This document shows, in pieces, positions 1-9,034 of a stretch of 64,000 nt of DNA. The stretch covers positions 1,798,001 through 1,862,000 of the forward strand of contig NC_089399.1 in NCBI RefSeq assembly GCF_003171515.1, given 5' to 3'. Below the pieces are notes generated by a model, which ran no database searches, had not been told where the DNA came from, and was given only the letters and a program-made list of their open reading frames with translations. Source of the stretch: Pyrenophora tritici-repentis (Eukaryota; Ascomycota; Dothideomycetes; Pleosporales; Pleosporaceae). Both the position numbers and the translations under genes were made by a program. Numbering within the stretch: the first letter of the stretch is position 1; each line of letters starts with the position of its first letter.

Positions 1-1400
1 CTCTACTTTAACGCGCGTTAGGTTAGCTCGTTTAGAAAACCTTGCAGATACTAGACTAAATGTAAGACATTTAGTGTTAATTATAGTATAAGCTACGGAG
101 GTTTTTATAATCGAGTGAGTAGTTATAGGTATCCCGTCTAGCCACTTTTTCTAGAACTCGTTCTACCCCTCCTCTAAACCTAACTCCTTCAACTCCCGAC
201 CGCGCCTTTAGTTAGGAGCTTCTAGTTTTCTAAACTAGAATCTTTCTCACTCCCTTCGGAGTGCTTATTTTCCTTGTTTGCAACCGTCGCTGACGCAGCC
301 TTTACCGCCGGTCTTAGGTTGCAAGCCCTTACGTAGTGACCGCTTTTTCCGTAGCGCAGGCAGAGGTTGTTTGCTCTCCTAGTATCTTGTACTTCCTTGC
401 TAGTCCACTTCGCCCTTTTTCCTAAGGACTTCCCTGGGCCGCTGCCTATCCTTCCGGCGCTAGCCTTCGTGGGCTCCTAGTCTATCGTATCCGCGGAGGG
501 CTTTTCCGTAGATTTAATAGGCTAGGTTCTTCTAAGTTTAGCGCGTGATATATTTTCCTCTATTATAGTCACGCGCCGCATAACTCTGTAGATGTCTTAA
601 TCCGTAGGTACCTCTACAGAGATTATGCGATTTCTTAAATCTTCTTAGAGAGCACTAAGGTACTAAGTCTTAATACTCTCGCTATAGGACTCTTCCCTAG
701 CGTCGTACACTAGCTATATAAACCTAGCGTTGAACACCGCTAAGGTTTTGCTTCCCTAATAAAGACTCTAGAGCTCCCTGCGGGCCCTCTCCTCGCGCAG
801 AGTGTCACCAAACTGCTGCTCTATAAATTCCTAGAATCCCGTTGCATTTACTTCTAAGGGATTCCTGTTTAGCTAGGAGATAGCGATGTTAGCTGCAAAG
901 CTAGCTAGTCTAGAGTAAATGTACCTAAGAATATTTCCTACCTAAGCGCCGTCCTGCCTAATCTTGAAGTCTATCTGAAGTTTGAATCTTCGCTAGTCCT
1001 TCCTGTCTCCTATGAAGGGGGCGAGGTCTAGAGTTTTTAGTGGTTTCGGCGTGACTTCGGCGACAACTAGGGGGTTCGTAGTGGGTACTATAGGTGGTGC
1101 GCTGGCAACTAGAACTTGCAGTTATTGCGTACCTTGTTAAGCTAGCTGCTACTGCAACGTGTCTATCCTCTAACTTATTTCCTCTAGCATCTTAAGCAGG
1201 ATCTGGTTTTCTAATAGAGGTGTGGGCGCAGGAGTAGTAGAGGAGGAAGCCTTAGGCTGAGGGTTTTCAGCAGCTGGTCTCTTTTTGACGGGAGTTACTA
1301 ATCGTTTCCGTAAGTTATCGTTTAGGAGGTTAAGCTTAGTGTTGATTTCCGCTTTATCTATAAAGGGGGACAACTAAGTCCAGATCTCTATTGCGATAGC
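1..1400 (-). pseudogene. RIP-degraded Gypsy gag-pol relic
   Basis: Read on the minus strand from about 1400 down to the left edge, one main frame gives a retroelement gag: an N-terminal helical and Pro/Thr-rich part, a capsid-like stretch (around FIGDRKDWRRFKLQ), then a nucleocapsid knuckle near 345-300 (CLRYGKSGHYVRAC, second Cys changed to Tyr). After a frameshift near 190 the sequence resembles a retropepsin region and runs off the window. Nearly all internal stops are TAG or TAA where Trp (TGG) or Gln (CAG/CAA) would fit, the C-to-T pattern expected of repeat-induced point mutation. It cannot encode protein now. Gypsy (Ty3/Metaviridae) assignment rests on gag layout and the knuckle, so it is likely but not proven. 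Confidence 0.75.
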
Positions 1401-1571
1401 TGTGAGGGACGTCAATAGTTGAGATGACCGTATCTGTATTAAGTACTAAGTGAGATATTGCGTGCAGGTTCGAAGACCTGCGCGGGTCGAACTTTGGTGT
1501 TCGGCTGTGGCCTTCGCTTAAGGCGCACGGGCCACCTCGCTTACTAGAGGTCGCGGGTTTGATCCATGACA
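1401..1571 (-). repeat. Solo LTR, family A, inserted in Gypsy gag relic
   Basis: A 171-bp sequence with TG...CA ends is flanked on both sides by the 5-bp direct repeat ATAGC (1396-1400 and 1572-1576), the mark of an integrase-made insertion. On the minus strand it starts TGTCATGGATC, as does the copy at 10123-10298, and the two share several internal blocks (for example the GCCCGTGCGC region). No internal element is attached, so this is a solo LTR left by LTR-LTR recombination. Confidence 0.8.
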
Positions 1572-1576
1572 ATAGC

Positions 1577-2028
1577 ACTGTCGGCTGCTCCTTCGCCTCT
1601 CCGTTTAAGGGCGAAATCTCGCAGTTGGGTTACCGAGGGGACTTAAGCCGCCATCTCGGTAGGGGTGCCGTGGTCTCGCGACGTTGGCGGGGTGTTGAAC
1701 GAATTTAATTAAAAGGGGCCGGCCCTAAGGGTAATTGCCAGAAAGAATTAGATAAATTCGTTAACCTAAGATCTATAGAAGGCTATCCGGCTATATAGTT
1801 TCTTCGGATCGATATCCGGCTTCCGGATATCTTTACCGGTAACCGATTTGTCGGGCGGGTCCTTCGTCCGGTATCGGCAGGTTCTGATGTTCTTGTCTCC
1901 GAGGCTTCTAGCCGAGTCTTATTGTTACGATTGCAAGGAGGAGGACAAGCAACAACGGCAGGACAACGTTGAAGGCGGGGCACAGCGGGTAAGCTTGTGC
2001 CGCGCAGTCACGTGACCTGCCCTCCAAC
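1577..2028. other. Degraded repeat DNA, no gene
   Basis: The first part (to about 1640) continues the reading frame of the Gypsy gag relic upstream of the solo LTR. The rest holds C/G-rich blocks with local palindromes (around 1800-1870) and may be the 5' leader or LTR of that element. No coding potential is visible. Confidence 0.4.
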
Positions 2029-2036
2029 CTTGGCAT

Positions 2037-2164
2037 CAGACTCCGCAACAATCAATCGATCGACATGATTGATTCCTATATAGGTTAAAGAGTTACTTTA
2101 TTAGGCAGCCTTTAACCTAGATAGGAATCAATCATGCCGATCCGATTGATTGTTGCGGAGTCTG
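2037..2164 (+). mobile_element. hAT-type MITE, copy 1 (128 bp)
   Basis: A nearly palindromic 128-bp element begins CAGACTCCGCAACAATC and ends with its complement, the arms pairing over about 54 bp around a short A/T-rich loop. It is flanked by an 8-bp direct repeat CTTGGCAT (2029-2036 and 2165-2172). Eight-bp duplications and CAG...CTG termini are typical of hAT transposons. There is no coding capacity, so it must have been moved by a transposase made elsewhere. A second 128-bp copy lies at 15471-15598 in opposite orientation. Confidence 0.88.
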
Positions 2165-2170
2165 CTTGGC

Positions 2171-2242
2171 ATGACCGCCATGGAGGGCATGACCTCCACG
2201 GAGGGTGCGACCTCCATGGAGGGAAAGGCCACAATGGAGGGC
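2171..2242 (+). repeat. 18-bp minisatellite, 4 units
   Basis: Four diverged head-to-tail units of ATGACCTCCATGGAGGGC begin inside the right target duplication of the MITE. Each unit contains the short palindrome CCTCCATGGAGG or a variant. No function is visible. Confidence 0.75.
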
Positions 2243-2250
2243 ACGCTTAT

Positions 2251-2436
2251 TATATAACAGTAGGCAATGAGCCCTTACGGTTCATTGTGTTCAACTTCGA
2301 AATCTAAGGATTAGTACTTGATTCTCAACTCCCCGTATATTACATCGATCTACCAATCGTGCTATACAACCTCGTGTTCATCGCATCACTCCATCCCCGA
2401 GAACCAACCCAAGATCATCTTCGGACGACCTTCACA
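2251..2436 (+). repeat. 186-bp dispersed repeat, copy 1
   Basis: This segment, from TATATAACAGTAGGC to GACCTTCACA, matches the reverse complement of 9035-9220 over the same 186-bp length with few differences. Copy 1 is followed by CTGGGCCTAGCCCATTACA, close to a sequence ending at 10610. It is probably part of an LTR, but I could not define both ends. Confidence 0.75.
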
Positions 2437-2623
2437 CTTATCCGACTGGGCCTAGCCCATTACAGATTAGAATCTAAGATATAGACTTACAACCCTAGAG
2501 TAGACGCCTAAGCTATGTAGCTCTAGGATAGACGCTAATTAGCGTTTCTTATCTAGTATTTAATAGGGAATGTATTAACCTAGTAAAATCAGAGATCTAG
2601 ATATAAGTAATCTAGTTATTACT

Positions 2624-2817
2624 TGTCGCGGAAATGGACTTGATGTTGGACGTCGGATGATCACATGATCGGATCGGGTCTTTGAGACTCCGGATCCGTG
2701 CCAAGGGACTGGTCTATCATGTATAAATACCGGACTAGCCGTTTGATCTTTCTGATCCTTAGAGCAATCAATGATCCCACTCTTGAACGAATCTGATCGG
2801 TGTTATCCCAACTATCA
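2624..2817 (+). repeat. Probable solo LTR with TATA box
   Basis: The segment starts TGTCGCGG and ends TATCA, and is flanked by TATTACT on both sides (2617-2623 and 2818-2824). A 5-bp duplication TTACT with an LTR ending at 2819 is the alternative reading. A TATAAATA motif lies at about 2721. Length, ends and internal promoter fit a solo LTR. No second copy is present to confirm it. Confidence 0.5.
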
Positions 2818-2824
2818 TATTACT

Positions 2825-3008
2825 TAATTACGTAGTGAAGGGCTAGAGCGCCTAACGTAACTTAATAAATCTCCTACGCAACTAGTGTCTACTAACGTAG
2901 ATAATTAAGAGCGAATAACTACTTAAGAATAATTAGTTGCTTAAGGCACAAGACGTTATAGACGTCTGCGCGTATTAGTAAGATCTTCCTTAAGGGCGAC
3001 TGCGCTAA
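2825..3008. other. TpA-rich relic DNA, no gene
   Basis: The stretch is rich in TAA, TAG and CTTAAG words and poor in CpA, like other RIP-worn DNA here. It forms the left flank of the intact Copia element. No open frame of note. Confidence 0.4.
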
Positions 3009-3013
3009 TAAGG

Positions 3014-3230
3014 TGTCAGATATTCACTCTTATCTGGAATACTGATGAAATGGGTAATGATCGTGATGATATTGATTATTGATTGTGTTTTTGGTTCTGT
3101 CTACGGTTGTGGGCACACCTGGGGGGTGCCAAGCCTTCCTGTGATCCGATTGGCTCTCTCAGATGCCGGGTCGCGCTAGTCTAACCCAGCGTCTGTACGC
3201 TCTCATCTTCAACAGTGCTATTATCTGACA
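3014..3230 (-). repeat. Copia 3' LTR
   Basis: This 217-bp copy, TG...CA, matches 8110-8326 base for base by eye. In the sense of transcription it is the downstream LTR and is preceded by the polypurine tract at about 3231-3239. Confidence 0.93.
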
Positions 3231-3280
3231 CACCCCTTCAGCTTGGACGCTCTTCACGCTTGCAAGCTGGGCACTTAGTC

Positions 3281-6200
3281 CTACTCAAGGCTTACCACGA
3301 GATTTTCAAGTTTCTCTTGAATTTCTTCGAGCGGTGCCGAGTTTCTCGCCAGGATTTCCTTAGCGGGGACTAGTCCTAGTTGTTCTAGGAATTCTGGCCA
3401 TTTGTTTGGTGGCAATGATTTGGTGAGACCGTCGGCGATCATATCCGCGGTAGGTATGTACTCTACGGAGATCCGGCCTGTCGACACCTCCTGTCTGATC
3501 CAGTGATTGTGTATGTCGACATGTCTGAGTTTGGTTTGAAGCTTTGAGACCTCCTCGGTGACTAGGCGAATAGTCTGTTTGTTGTCGCATTGAATAGTGA
3601 TACTAGGGGTGTCAAGCTGGATATTCAGCTCCTTGAGGAGACGGGACAGGAATAGAGCTTCCTTGGCTACTTGAGATAGAGCGAGGAGCTCGGCTTCTGT
3701 CGTTGATGTTGTGACAGTGTCTTGTTTGTTAGCTTTCCATGCGATGAGTCCATTGAAGAGCTTGATCGCGTAGCCCTGTGAGCTCTTCCTGTCTAGGGTA
3801 TTGTCGGCAAAGGAAGCATCGCTGGCTATCTGTAGTCCAGCGCCTCCTCCGAGTTGTAGCGCGAGGTGCTTTGTCGCTAGTAGATATTGGAGGACTCGGT
3901 CGGCAGCGTCATGGTGCTCCGGTCCTGGGTTGGAGAGAAAGCGGGCGAGCCGCGACGTCGCAAAGGCGATGTCTGGTCTAGTGGTCACGGCTGCGAAGAG
4001 GAGCGAGCCTATCTTGCGCTGGTATTTGTTGATCTCTGATGGGGAGGCGAGGCCGTCTCTTGGTAGTAGTTCGGCAGTCGCCATCGGCGTGTCGTGTCTA
4101 ATGTCGGTACGGTCGGCCAGTCTGCTGATCTTGTCTGCGTAGGCCGCCTGCGATAGCTGGATCGTCCGCGCCTTTCGGTCTCGGATAATCTCGACGCCGA
4201 GGAACCATTGTAAGTCGTTTCCCCCAGTAAAGAGGTATCTGTCCTGGAGGCGGGCAATTGCCTGCTGGGCGGATTGCTCCATGTCTTTGTGGTATGCGAG
4301 TATGATGTCGTCCACGTAGAAGAAGATAATGATGCCGTCTTTGATGAGACAGCAGGGTTCGTGCGGTACTTCCTGGAACCCGAGTTCTTTGAGAGTGCCT
4401 GTGAACTCTTTCTGCCAGAGGAGCGGGGATATGCGCAGTCCATACAATGCCTTGTTGAGCTTAAGTATAGTGCCTGGCTTCTGATGGCCGCGTGGCATTC
4501 TCATGAATACTTCTCGGTCTATTGTCGCATGCACGAAGGCGTTTGCCACGTCGTACTGTTTGAGCTCTAGGTCGTACTTTGCCGCAATTGCGGTTAGCAT
4601 TCGGAACGACCGGCTTGCGAGTGTTGCCGCGTAGGTGTCTTGCGATGTGATGTTTCGCTGCTGATCACCGCGGACGACTAGTCGTGCCTTGCACTTGAGT
4701 AGTCGGTGATGCTTGTCAAGTTTGTAGGTGTATACCCACATGCAGCCCAGGATTTGTTGTCCTGTTTGCTTGATTTTCTTTATGGGGAACTCTGTCCATG
4801 AGTTCATTTGATAGTGGCTTGCTAGATGGGACTGTTCTGCTTCTTTGAATAGTTCTCCCATTGGGTGGTCCTCAAGCTTAGTTCGGCATGTTGGCAGAGG
4901 TGGTAGCTGGCTGCGATGGGGCTTCAAGCCTTTGGCGAGCATTCTCACAATCGCAGCCTTGTCCATAGCTACTCCTCTGTATTCTCCAACCTTTCCGGCC
5001 TGGGTACCCGCCATGAACGCTGCTGCCCATGGGGCAGTCTTAGGGGTTCCTTGTCGATCCTTCTCATCTAGCGATGCTCCTGCCATTAGCCGCGCGAGCA
5101 ACGCTGCGGGTGGCGGTGTCGCCGGAGGTGTCGGGTAGCTGTCCCGGATTTTTCTCCCTTGATAGTATCCTGGCTGGTCGCCCTCGCTGTCCTGAGCGAG
5201 TGACTCCTCCGGTGGACTGTCCTCATAGAAGGACTCCGTCTCTGGTTGCTGCGCTGGTGTTGGCAGCTCAATGGTCCTCACGTGTGTCGCGATTTCTTCT
5301 AGCGTATTGTGCATGAGGTTGTCCATTAGGTCTTCGGTTTTGCCATCGAAAATTGACTGTTCGTCGAAGACGACGTCTCTAGTGCTCATCACTTTGGCGA
5401 GTGACGGTATCCAGATTCGGTAGATGTTTGATGACCGGTATCCGACTAGGTATCCGATCCATGCCTTTGGGTCGAGGCGTTGTAGGCGCGACTTCCCTCT
5501 GTGGGTGTCGTCTGTCATGGCGAAAGCTTTGCAGCCATATGCCTTAAGGTGAGTGAGGTTTGGTTTTCGGAGAGATGTGACTATTCCGTTGCTGAAAGCT
5601 ACTCGTGTGAAGAAGACTTCGTATGGTGTCTTCCAGTGATTGTTGTAGTTTGGGGTTCTGTTGTAGAGATAGACTGCGGCTCGAGTGATTTCTGGCCACA
5701 GTTCCCAAGAGAGATTGGCGTCAAGTCGCATTGCGCGTGCCTTCTCCTTGTTTACACCCCCTGAGCGCTCGGCTCCACCGTTTTGTGCCTGTGTGTCTGG
5801 GGCTGAGGGCTCGACTCTGATGCCCTGTGTTGCCAGCCATCGCTCGACATCTGGCTTAACAGTTGTGATCTCGTTGTCAGACTCTATGGTCTTAACGGAT
5901 ATGTTGTAATGGTTCTTCATAAATAAGAAGAAAGTTGTGAGCAGCCGGATAATGGACTTGGCTGTCCGGTTGTCGGTAAAGTATAGGTCCCATTGGAGGC
6001 CTGAGAAACGATCGGTAATGAGCATTTGGCTCTTCTCTTTTGTGATCGCCTGGACTTCGTATGTATGGAAGTCGATAGCAAGTCGCTCTCCTGGGCCTTC
6101 GTCGTTTGTTCGTGGTAGGCGTCGTATCTGTCTCTTGGACTTGGCTCTTCCGCAGGAGTCGCATTGTACTGTCGTCACCCCTTGAACTCGCACCCCCTCA

Positions 6201-6775
6201 GACTGCTGCACGAGATGCTCGATTGCTGCTGGTCCTGGGTGGCCGAGTCTCTTGTGCCATAGCATCGCTGAAGCCTTCTTTGGTCCTCTCTGCGTGCGTG
6301 TTGTGATGGCTCTTGTATGGACAAATGCCTGGGGTAGAGGACTGTACTCTAATACCCACTGGCCAAAGGTTTCTGAGAGGTTGCCAATAACTTGATCGTC
6401 TGGTCCTCGTAGGTTAGTTGGGTTTGATTTGGTATCCCACCAGATTCCTCTCTGCCGTAGCAGTCGGAAGGACACTAGATTGCATACGATCTCTGGGCAG
6501 ATTGCCACATCTCGCAGCACTAGCTTTGTTGTCCCATGCTGATGTTGCAGCGTGATGTCTGTGGTCCCGTATCCCCGTATCCAAATCTTTATACTACCAG
6601 CCCATATGTAGTCTCCTAATGATGACGGGCGGTAGTTGTATATCCGATCTGGATTGTTTGTGATGTGGCACGTCGCTCCTGAATCGAGAATGAATGATCG
6701 TGCGAGAGGGTACGTGTGCTCGGCTGTCCCACTCCGTGCGATGGTAGTGAGCGCGGCGTCTACGTCCGTAATCTT
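3281..6775 (-). CDS. Copia Pol: protease-integrase-RT-RNase H
   Basis: The open frame starts just after the second TGA downstream of gag, with no ATG, so expression must come from a Gag-Pol fusion or another recoding route. Protease: ILDSGATCH, catalytic Asp codon at 6683-6685. Integrase: HHCC finger (WHKRLGHPG ... CDSCGRAK), then the catalytic core with ITDRFSG, the second Asp in IESDNE and the Glu in NGGAERSGG. Reverse transcriptase: LDKHHRLLKCKARLVVRGD, the KALYGLRISP block and the FYVDDI active site. RNase H: SDASFAD, TTSTTEAEL and CDNKQT. All catalytic residues I can check are present and no stop interrupts the roughly 1165 codons, so the enzyme set looks functional. It replicates the element through cytoplasmic virus-like particles and integrates the cDNA. 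Confidence 0.93.
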   Translation of the reverse strand, partial: KITDVDAALTTIARSGTAEHTYPLARSFILDSGATCHITNNPDRIYNYRPSSLGDYIWAGSIKIWIRGYGTTDITLQHQHGTTKLVLRDVAICPEIVCNLVSFRLLRQRGIWWDTKSNPTNLRGPDDQVIGNLSETFGQWVLEYSPLPQAFVHTRAITTRTQRGPKKASAMLWHKRLGHPGPAAIEHLVQQSEGVRVQGVTTVQCDSCGRAKSKRQIRRLPRTNDEGPGERLAIDFHTYEVQAITKEKSQMLITDRFSGLQWDLYFTDNRTAKSIIRLLTTFFLFMKNHYNISVKTIESDNEITTVKPDVERWLATQGIRVEPSAPDTQAQNGGAERSGGVNKEKARAMRLDANLSWELWPEITRAAVYLYNRTPNYNNHWKTPYEVFFTRVAFSNGIVTSLRKPNLTHLKAYGCKAFAMTDDTHRGKSRLQRLDPKAWIGYLVGYRSSNIYRIWIPSLAKVMSTRDVVFDEQSIFDGKTEDLMDNLMHNTLEEIATHVRTIELPTPAQQPETESFYEDSPPEESLAQDSEGDQPGYYQGRKIRDSYPTPPATPPPAALLARLMAGASLDEKDRQGTPKTAPWAAAFMAGTQAGKVGEYRGVAMDKAAIVRMLAKGLKPHRSQLPPLPTCRTKLEDHPMGELFKEAEQSHLASHYQMNSWTEFPIKKIKQTGQQILGCMWVYTYKLDKHHRLLKCKARLVVRGDQQRNITSQDTYAATLASRSFRMLTAIAAKYDLELKQYDVANAFVHATIDREVFMRMPRGHQKPGTILKLNKALYGLRISPLLWQKEFTGTLKELGFQEVPHEPCCLIKDGIIIFFYVDDIILAYHKDMEQSAQQAIARLQDRYLFTGGNDLQWFLGVEIIRDRKARTIQLSQAAYADKISRLADRTDIRHDTPMATAELLPRDGLASPSEINKYQRKIGSLLFAAVTTRPDIAFATSRLARFLSNPGPEHHDAADRVLQYLLATKHLALQLGGGAGLQIASDASFADNTLDRKSSQGYAIKLFNGLIAWKANKQDTVTTSTTEAELLALSQVAKEALFLSRLLKELNIQLDTPSITIQCDNKQTIRLVTEEVSKLQTKLRHVDIHNHWIRQEVSTGRISVEYIPTADMIADGLTKSLPPNKWPEFLEQLGLVPAKEILARNSAPLEEIQEKLENLVVSLE

Positions 6776-6790
6776 TCAGCCTTCTAGTCA
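6776..6790 (-). promoter_or_regulatory. Possible gag-pol UGA readthrough site
   Basis: On the coding strand gag ends TGA CTA GAA GGC TGA AAG and pol follows without a change of frame. UGA-CUA is the strongest known natural readthrough context and is used in fungi to make peroxisomal isoforms of glycolytic enzymes. The second UGA (UGA-AAG) has no such context. Direct observation: same frame and two stops. Readthrough itself is inference. Confidence 0.45.
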
Positions 6791-8074
6791 TTCGATTGGT
6801 GACTGAGAGAGATCTGGGGTCGGTGTATGTGATTGCTTCAGCACTGGTGTGCGAGTACGGGGTCTGCTTTGTCCGCGGATTAGCCCTTGAAACGATGAAT
6901 CATGTATGCGTCTGAACTTAATGAGCTCGCTTATTGTCTCATTAGGTTGCCACCATTCTGGGGCAGTCTCTGGGTAGAGATAAAAGCATGTTCTGATGCT
7001 ATGATGTTGTCCACATGCTTGGCATTGTACTCCAGCAGTGGTGAAAGAGTCTTGTTCTGAAGATCTCTTAAGCGTGGACTTTGTGCTTCCAGCTTGTACG
7101 TTGGTATTGGGGTCTGCCCCAGTTCGGCGTTGTTTACGAGGACGTCCCCGGTACGTTGTTAGCGGGGTCTGCCCCGGTTTCATTTTTGTCGATGGCGCGG
7201 ATTTCGAACTATGAGGCGTCCCTGATAGCTCCTGGTCGTATTCACCGCCAGCAAGAGTTGATCCATATGGTCCATCGTAAGCTGCCATAGCTGCTTTGTG
7301 CTTCCCTGATCTAAGGGGATGGTTTATCATCATATGCTCTCGGAACCGTTTCATCATCTCCTTCCGGCTCATGCCTACTGCCCCACGACCATTATCCTGA
7401 AAATTGGTGGCCCATATGGGTGCAGTTTTATTGACGGCTGCCAGGAAGTCTTTTGTTGTTGTGCTAAGCTGGGATAGCTCGGGGACATTGTACGTCTCCG
7501 CGTGGGTTGCGGCTTGGTCATACTCAGCCAGCCACGTGTCCCATTGCGCCGCGCTTCTCATGGGCCGTAGGGCCGCAAGATAGCGCTCGCGTGCTCGGTC
7601 TTTCTCAGTCTCGTCATCAACCCCAACGGTCAGTTGTAGGTTGGCAATCCACTCGCGTAATGTCTTGTCTGGGAGACAGCATGTGCGTAGTAGGTGTGGT
7701 GACACGCTTGATTGAATCAAGGTCATGATATGTTGGAAGCTCGATTGCTCCTTTTCGTACCGGTGTCGGTCGCTCTTGTACTGCTCCATCGACATACGAT
7801 AGTACTCAAGATCTTCTTTGAATGCCTTTTGCCCGCTGCTAGACAGCTCGCTTAGGCGCTCTGGTTCTCCAATGCCAGCAGCTGCTTGGTAGTTAGCGAA
7901 TACTGGGATTCTAATGTCTTTTGGCTCCCGTAGGGGCTGAGTGGTAGATTTTGGGTTAATCTTATCCCAAATATTGTGCGCTACGCAACGCGCTTGTAGT
8001 TGCAGCATCCATCCGGTGTAGTCTGACTGGTCGCGTAAAGTCACGGTCGCGTCGCGGGTGGTAAATGTGGTCAT
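6788..8074 (-). CDS. Copia Gag
   Basis: This 428-residue protein forms the virus-like particle shell. It starts at the ATG 36 nt inside the upstream LTR boundary. The N-terminal two thirds resemble Copia gag of the UBN2/DUF4219 kind (IWDKINPKST ... LSELSSSGQKAFKEDLEYY). The C-terminal third is basic and Pro/Thr-rich with one CCHC knuckle (CQACGQHHSIRTC). The frame ends at TGA 6788-6790, followed at once by CTA G. Pol continues in the same frame after a second TGA at 6776-6778. Confidence 0.92.
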   Translation of the reverse strand: MTTFTTRDATVTLRDQSDYTGWMLQLQARCVAHNIWDKINPKSTTQPLREPKDIRIPVFANYQAAAGIGEPERLSELSSSGQKAFKEDLEYYRMSMEQYKSDRHRYEKEQSSFQHIMTLIQSSVSPHLLRTCCLPDKTLREWIANLQLTVGVDDETEKDRARERYLAALRPMRSAAQWDTWLAEYDQAATHAETYNVPELSQLSTTTKDFLAAVNKTAPIWATNFQDNGRGAVGMSRKEMMKRFREHMMINHPLRSGKHKAAMAAYDGPYGSTLAGGEYDQELSGTPHSSKSAPSTKMKPGQTPLTTYRGRPRKQRRTGADPNTNVQAGSTKSTLKRSSEQDSFTTAGVQCQACGQHHSIRTCFYLYPETAPEWWQPNETISELIKFRRIHDSSFQGLIRGQSRPRTRTPVLKQSHTPTPDLSQSPIE

Positions 8075-8109
8075 TTTGGTAAGTAGGTAAAGGTAGTGAG
8101 ACTCTTAAT

Positions 8110-8326
8110 TGTCAGATATTCACTCTTATCTGGAATACTGATGAAATGGGTAATGATCGTGATGATATTGATTATTGATTGTGTTTTTGGTTCTGTCTAC
8201 GGTTGTGGGCACACCTGGGGGGTGCCAAGCCTTCCTGTGATCCGATTGGCTCTCTCAGATGCCGGGTCGCGCTAGTCTAACCCAGCGTCTGTACGCTCTC
8301 ATCTTCAACAGTGCTATTATCTGACA
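8110..8326 (-). repeat. Copia 5' LTR
   Basis: The upstream LTR of the element (217 bp, TG...CA) should hold the promoter. The primer-binding site would start at 8109 on the minus strand (ATTAAGAGTCTC); I could not assign it to a tRNA. Confidence 0.93.
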
Positions 8327-8424
8327 TAAGGGATCTAGATGTTAGATTAAGTGCGCCTATATAAAGGATAAGTAGGAGACTCTGGAGAGATTAGCTAGAG
8401 CCTAATATAGTCTATTACTATATA

Positions 8425-8834
8425 TGTTGAGAATACAGTCCGTAAGTGACTTGGTGGTTTCAAGCGGAGGAGTAGTCACATGATTGGTGACACGTGCAGG
8501 TGGGTCCTAGCGGGGAGCTTGGACGCAGCTGCACGCAACACGGATCTACGAACGTGTGAATAGCTCCTTAGTCAATACAATACGAATCTATACTACCACT
8601 ACCGTTGTGCCTTAGAGAGCGCTCTATTAGGTAGTTATACTTGTCAGATATAATGAGATATTGCACAAAAGTGATGGATGTTGATGATTGTCTGTATTGT
8701 GTTCTTTCTATCGTGTGTCCGCGCTTGTGGCCCTCTTGAGGGGCGCACTGACCCTCTCTACGCTGATTGGTTGCTGCCAACGTCGAGTAACCCTGCTATC
8801 TGACAATACTACTACTAATAGTGTCAGCTTCTTA
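8425..8834 (+). repeat. Dispersed repeat (about 240 bp) split by an LTR
   Basis: The segment starts TGTTGAGAATACAGTCC and ends AGCTTCTTA. It matches the reverse complement of 23170-23407 along its length once the solo LTR at 8642-8805 and one copy of its target duplication are removed. Its own insertion duplication is not clear at this copy. The element class is unknown; a TGTTG start could mean an LTR. Confidence 0.75.
8642..8805 (+). repeat. Solo LTR related to the intact Copia
   Basis: The 164-bp sequence has the same ends as the intact Copia LTR (TGTCAGATAT...TATCTGACA) and a similar but diverged middle. It is flanked by ATACT on both sides (8637-8641 and 8806-8810). It sits inside the 240-bp repeat. 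The uninterrupted version of the site is seen at about 23186-23195, so the insertion boundaries are certain. Confidence 0.9.
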
Positions 8835-8906
8835 ATAGGTTATGAGCCTAGTTGCTCAGTGCTCTACGATTCAGCGACCCACTAGATTAAGGTGATCTAA
8901 AGCCAC

Positions 8907-9014
8907 GAAAGTCGAGACGAGCTTCTCGCACACGGAAGACGAGACGAGCTTCTCGCATACGAAAGACGAGACGGGCTTCTCGCACACGGAAGACGAGACG
9001 AGCTTCTCGCACAC
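8907..9014 (+). repeat. 27-bp minisatellite, 4 units
   Basis: Four head-to-tail 27-bp units (GGAAGACGAGACGAGCTTCT... type) are close in sequence, each with a short internal palindrome (CGAGCTTCTCG). Because 27 is a multiple of three, a chance minus-strand frame runs through it with a 9-residue repeat, which I do not take as a gene. Confidence 0.85.
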
Positions 9015-9034
9015 TAAAAACGAGTATACAGTTC

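Larger units (their letters stand above)
3014..8326 (-). mobile_element. Intact Ty1/Copia LTR retrotransposon
   Basis: The 5313-bp element is bounded by two 217-bp LTRs that I read as identical, each TGTCAGATA...TATCTGACA, with a perfect 5-bp target duplication TAAGG (3009-3013 and 8327-8331). It is transcribed leftward: gag (8074-6788), then protease, integrase, reverse transcriptase and RNase H (6775-3281). The order of integrase before RT is the Copia signature. A purine tract (GAAGGGGTG on the minus strand) abuts the downstream LTR. Matching LTRs imply recent insertion, in contrast to the degraded relics around it. Gag and pol lie in one frame separated by two TGA codons. It may be autonomous if these are read through. 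Confidence 0.95.

Noticed and set aside
1440..1571. tRNA-like B-box (GGTTTGATCC) suggesting a SINE or tRNA
   Set aside because: The segment has TG...CA ends and a perfect 5-bp duplication, so an LTR explains it; no cloverleaf can be drawn.
6594..6791. Separate basic ORF between gag and pol
   Set aside because: It is out of frame with both; the protease DSGA motif is read in the gag/pol frame instead.
8907..9014. Possible CRISPR-like array
   Set aside because: The units are contiguous with no unique spacers, and the sequence is from a fungus.
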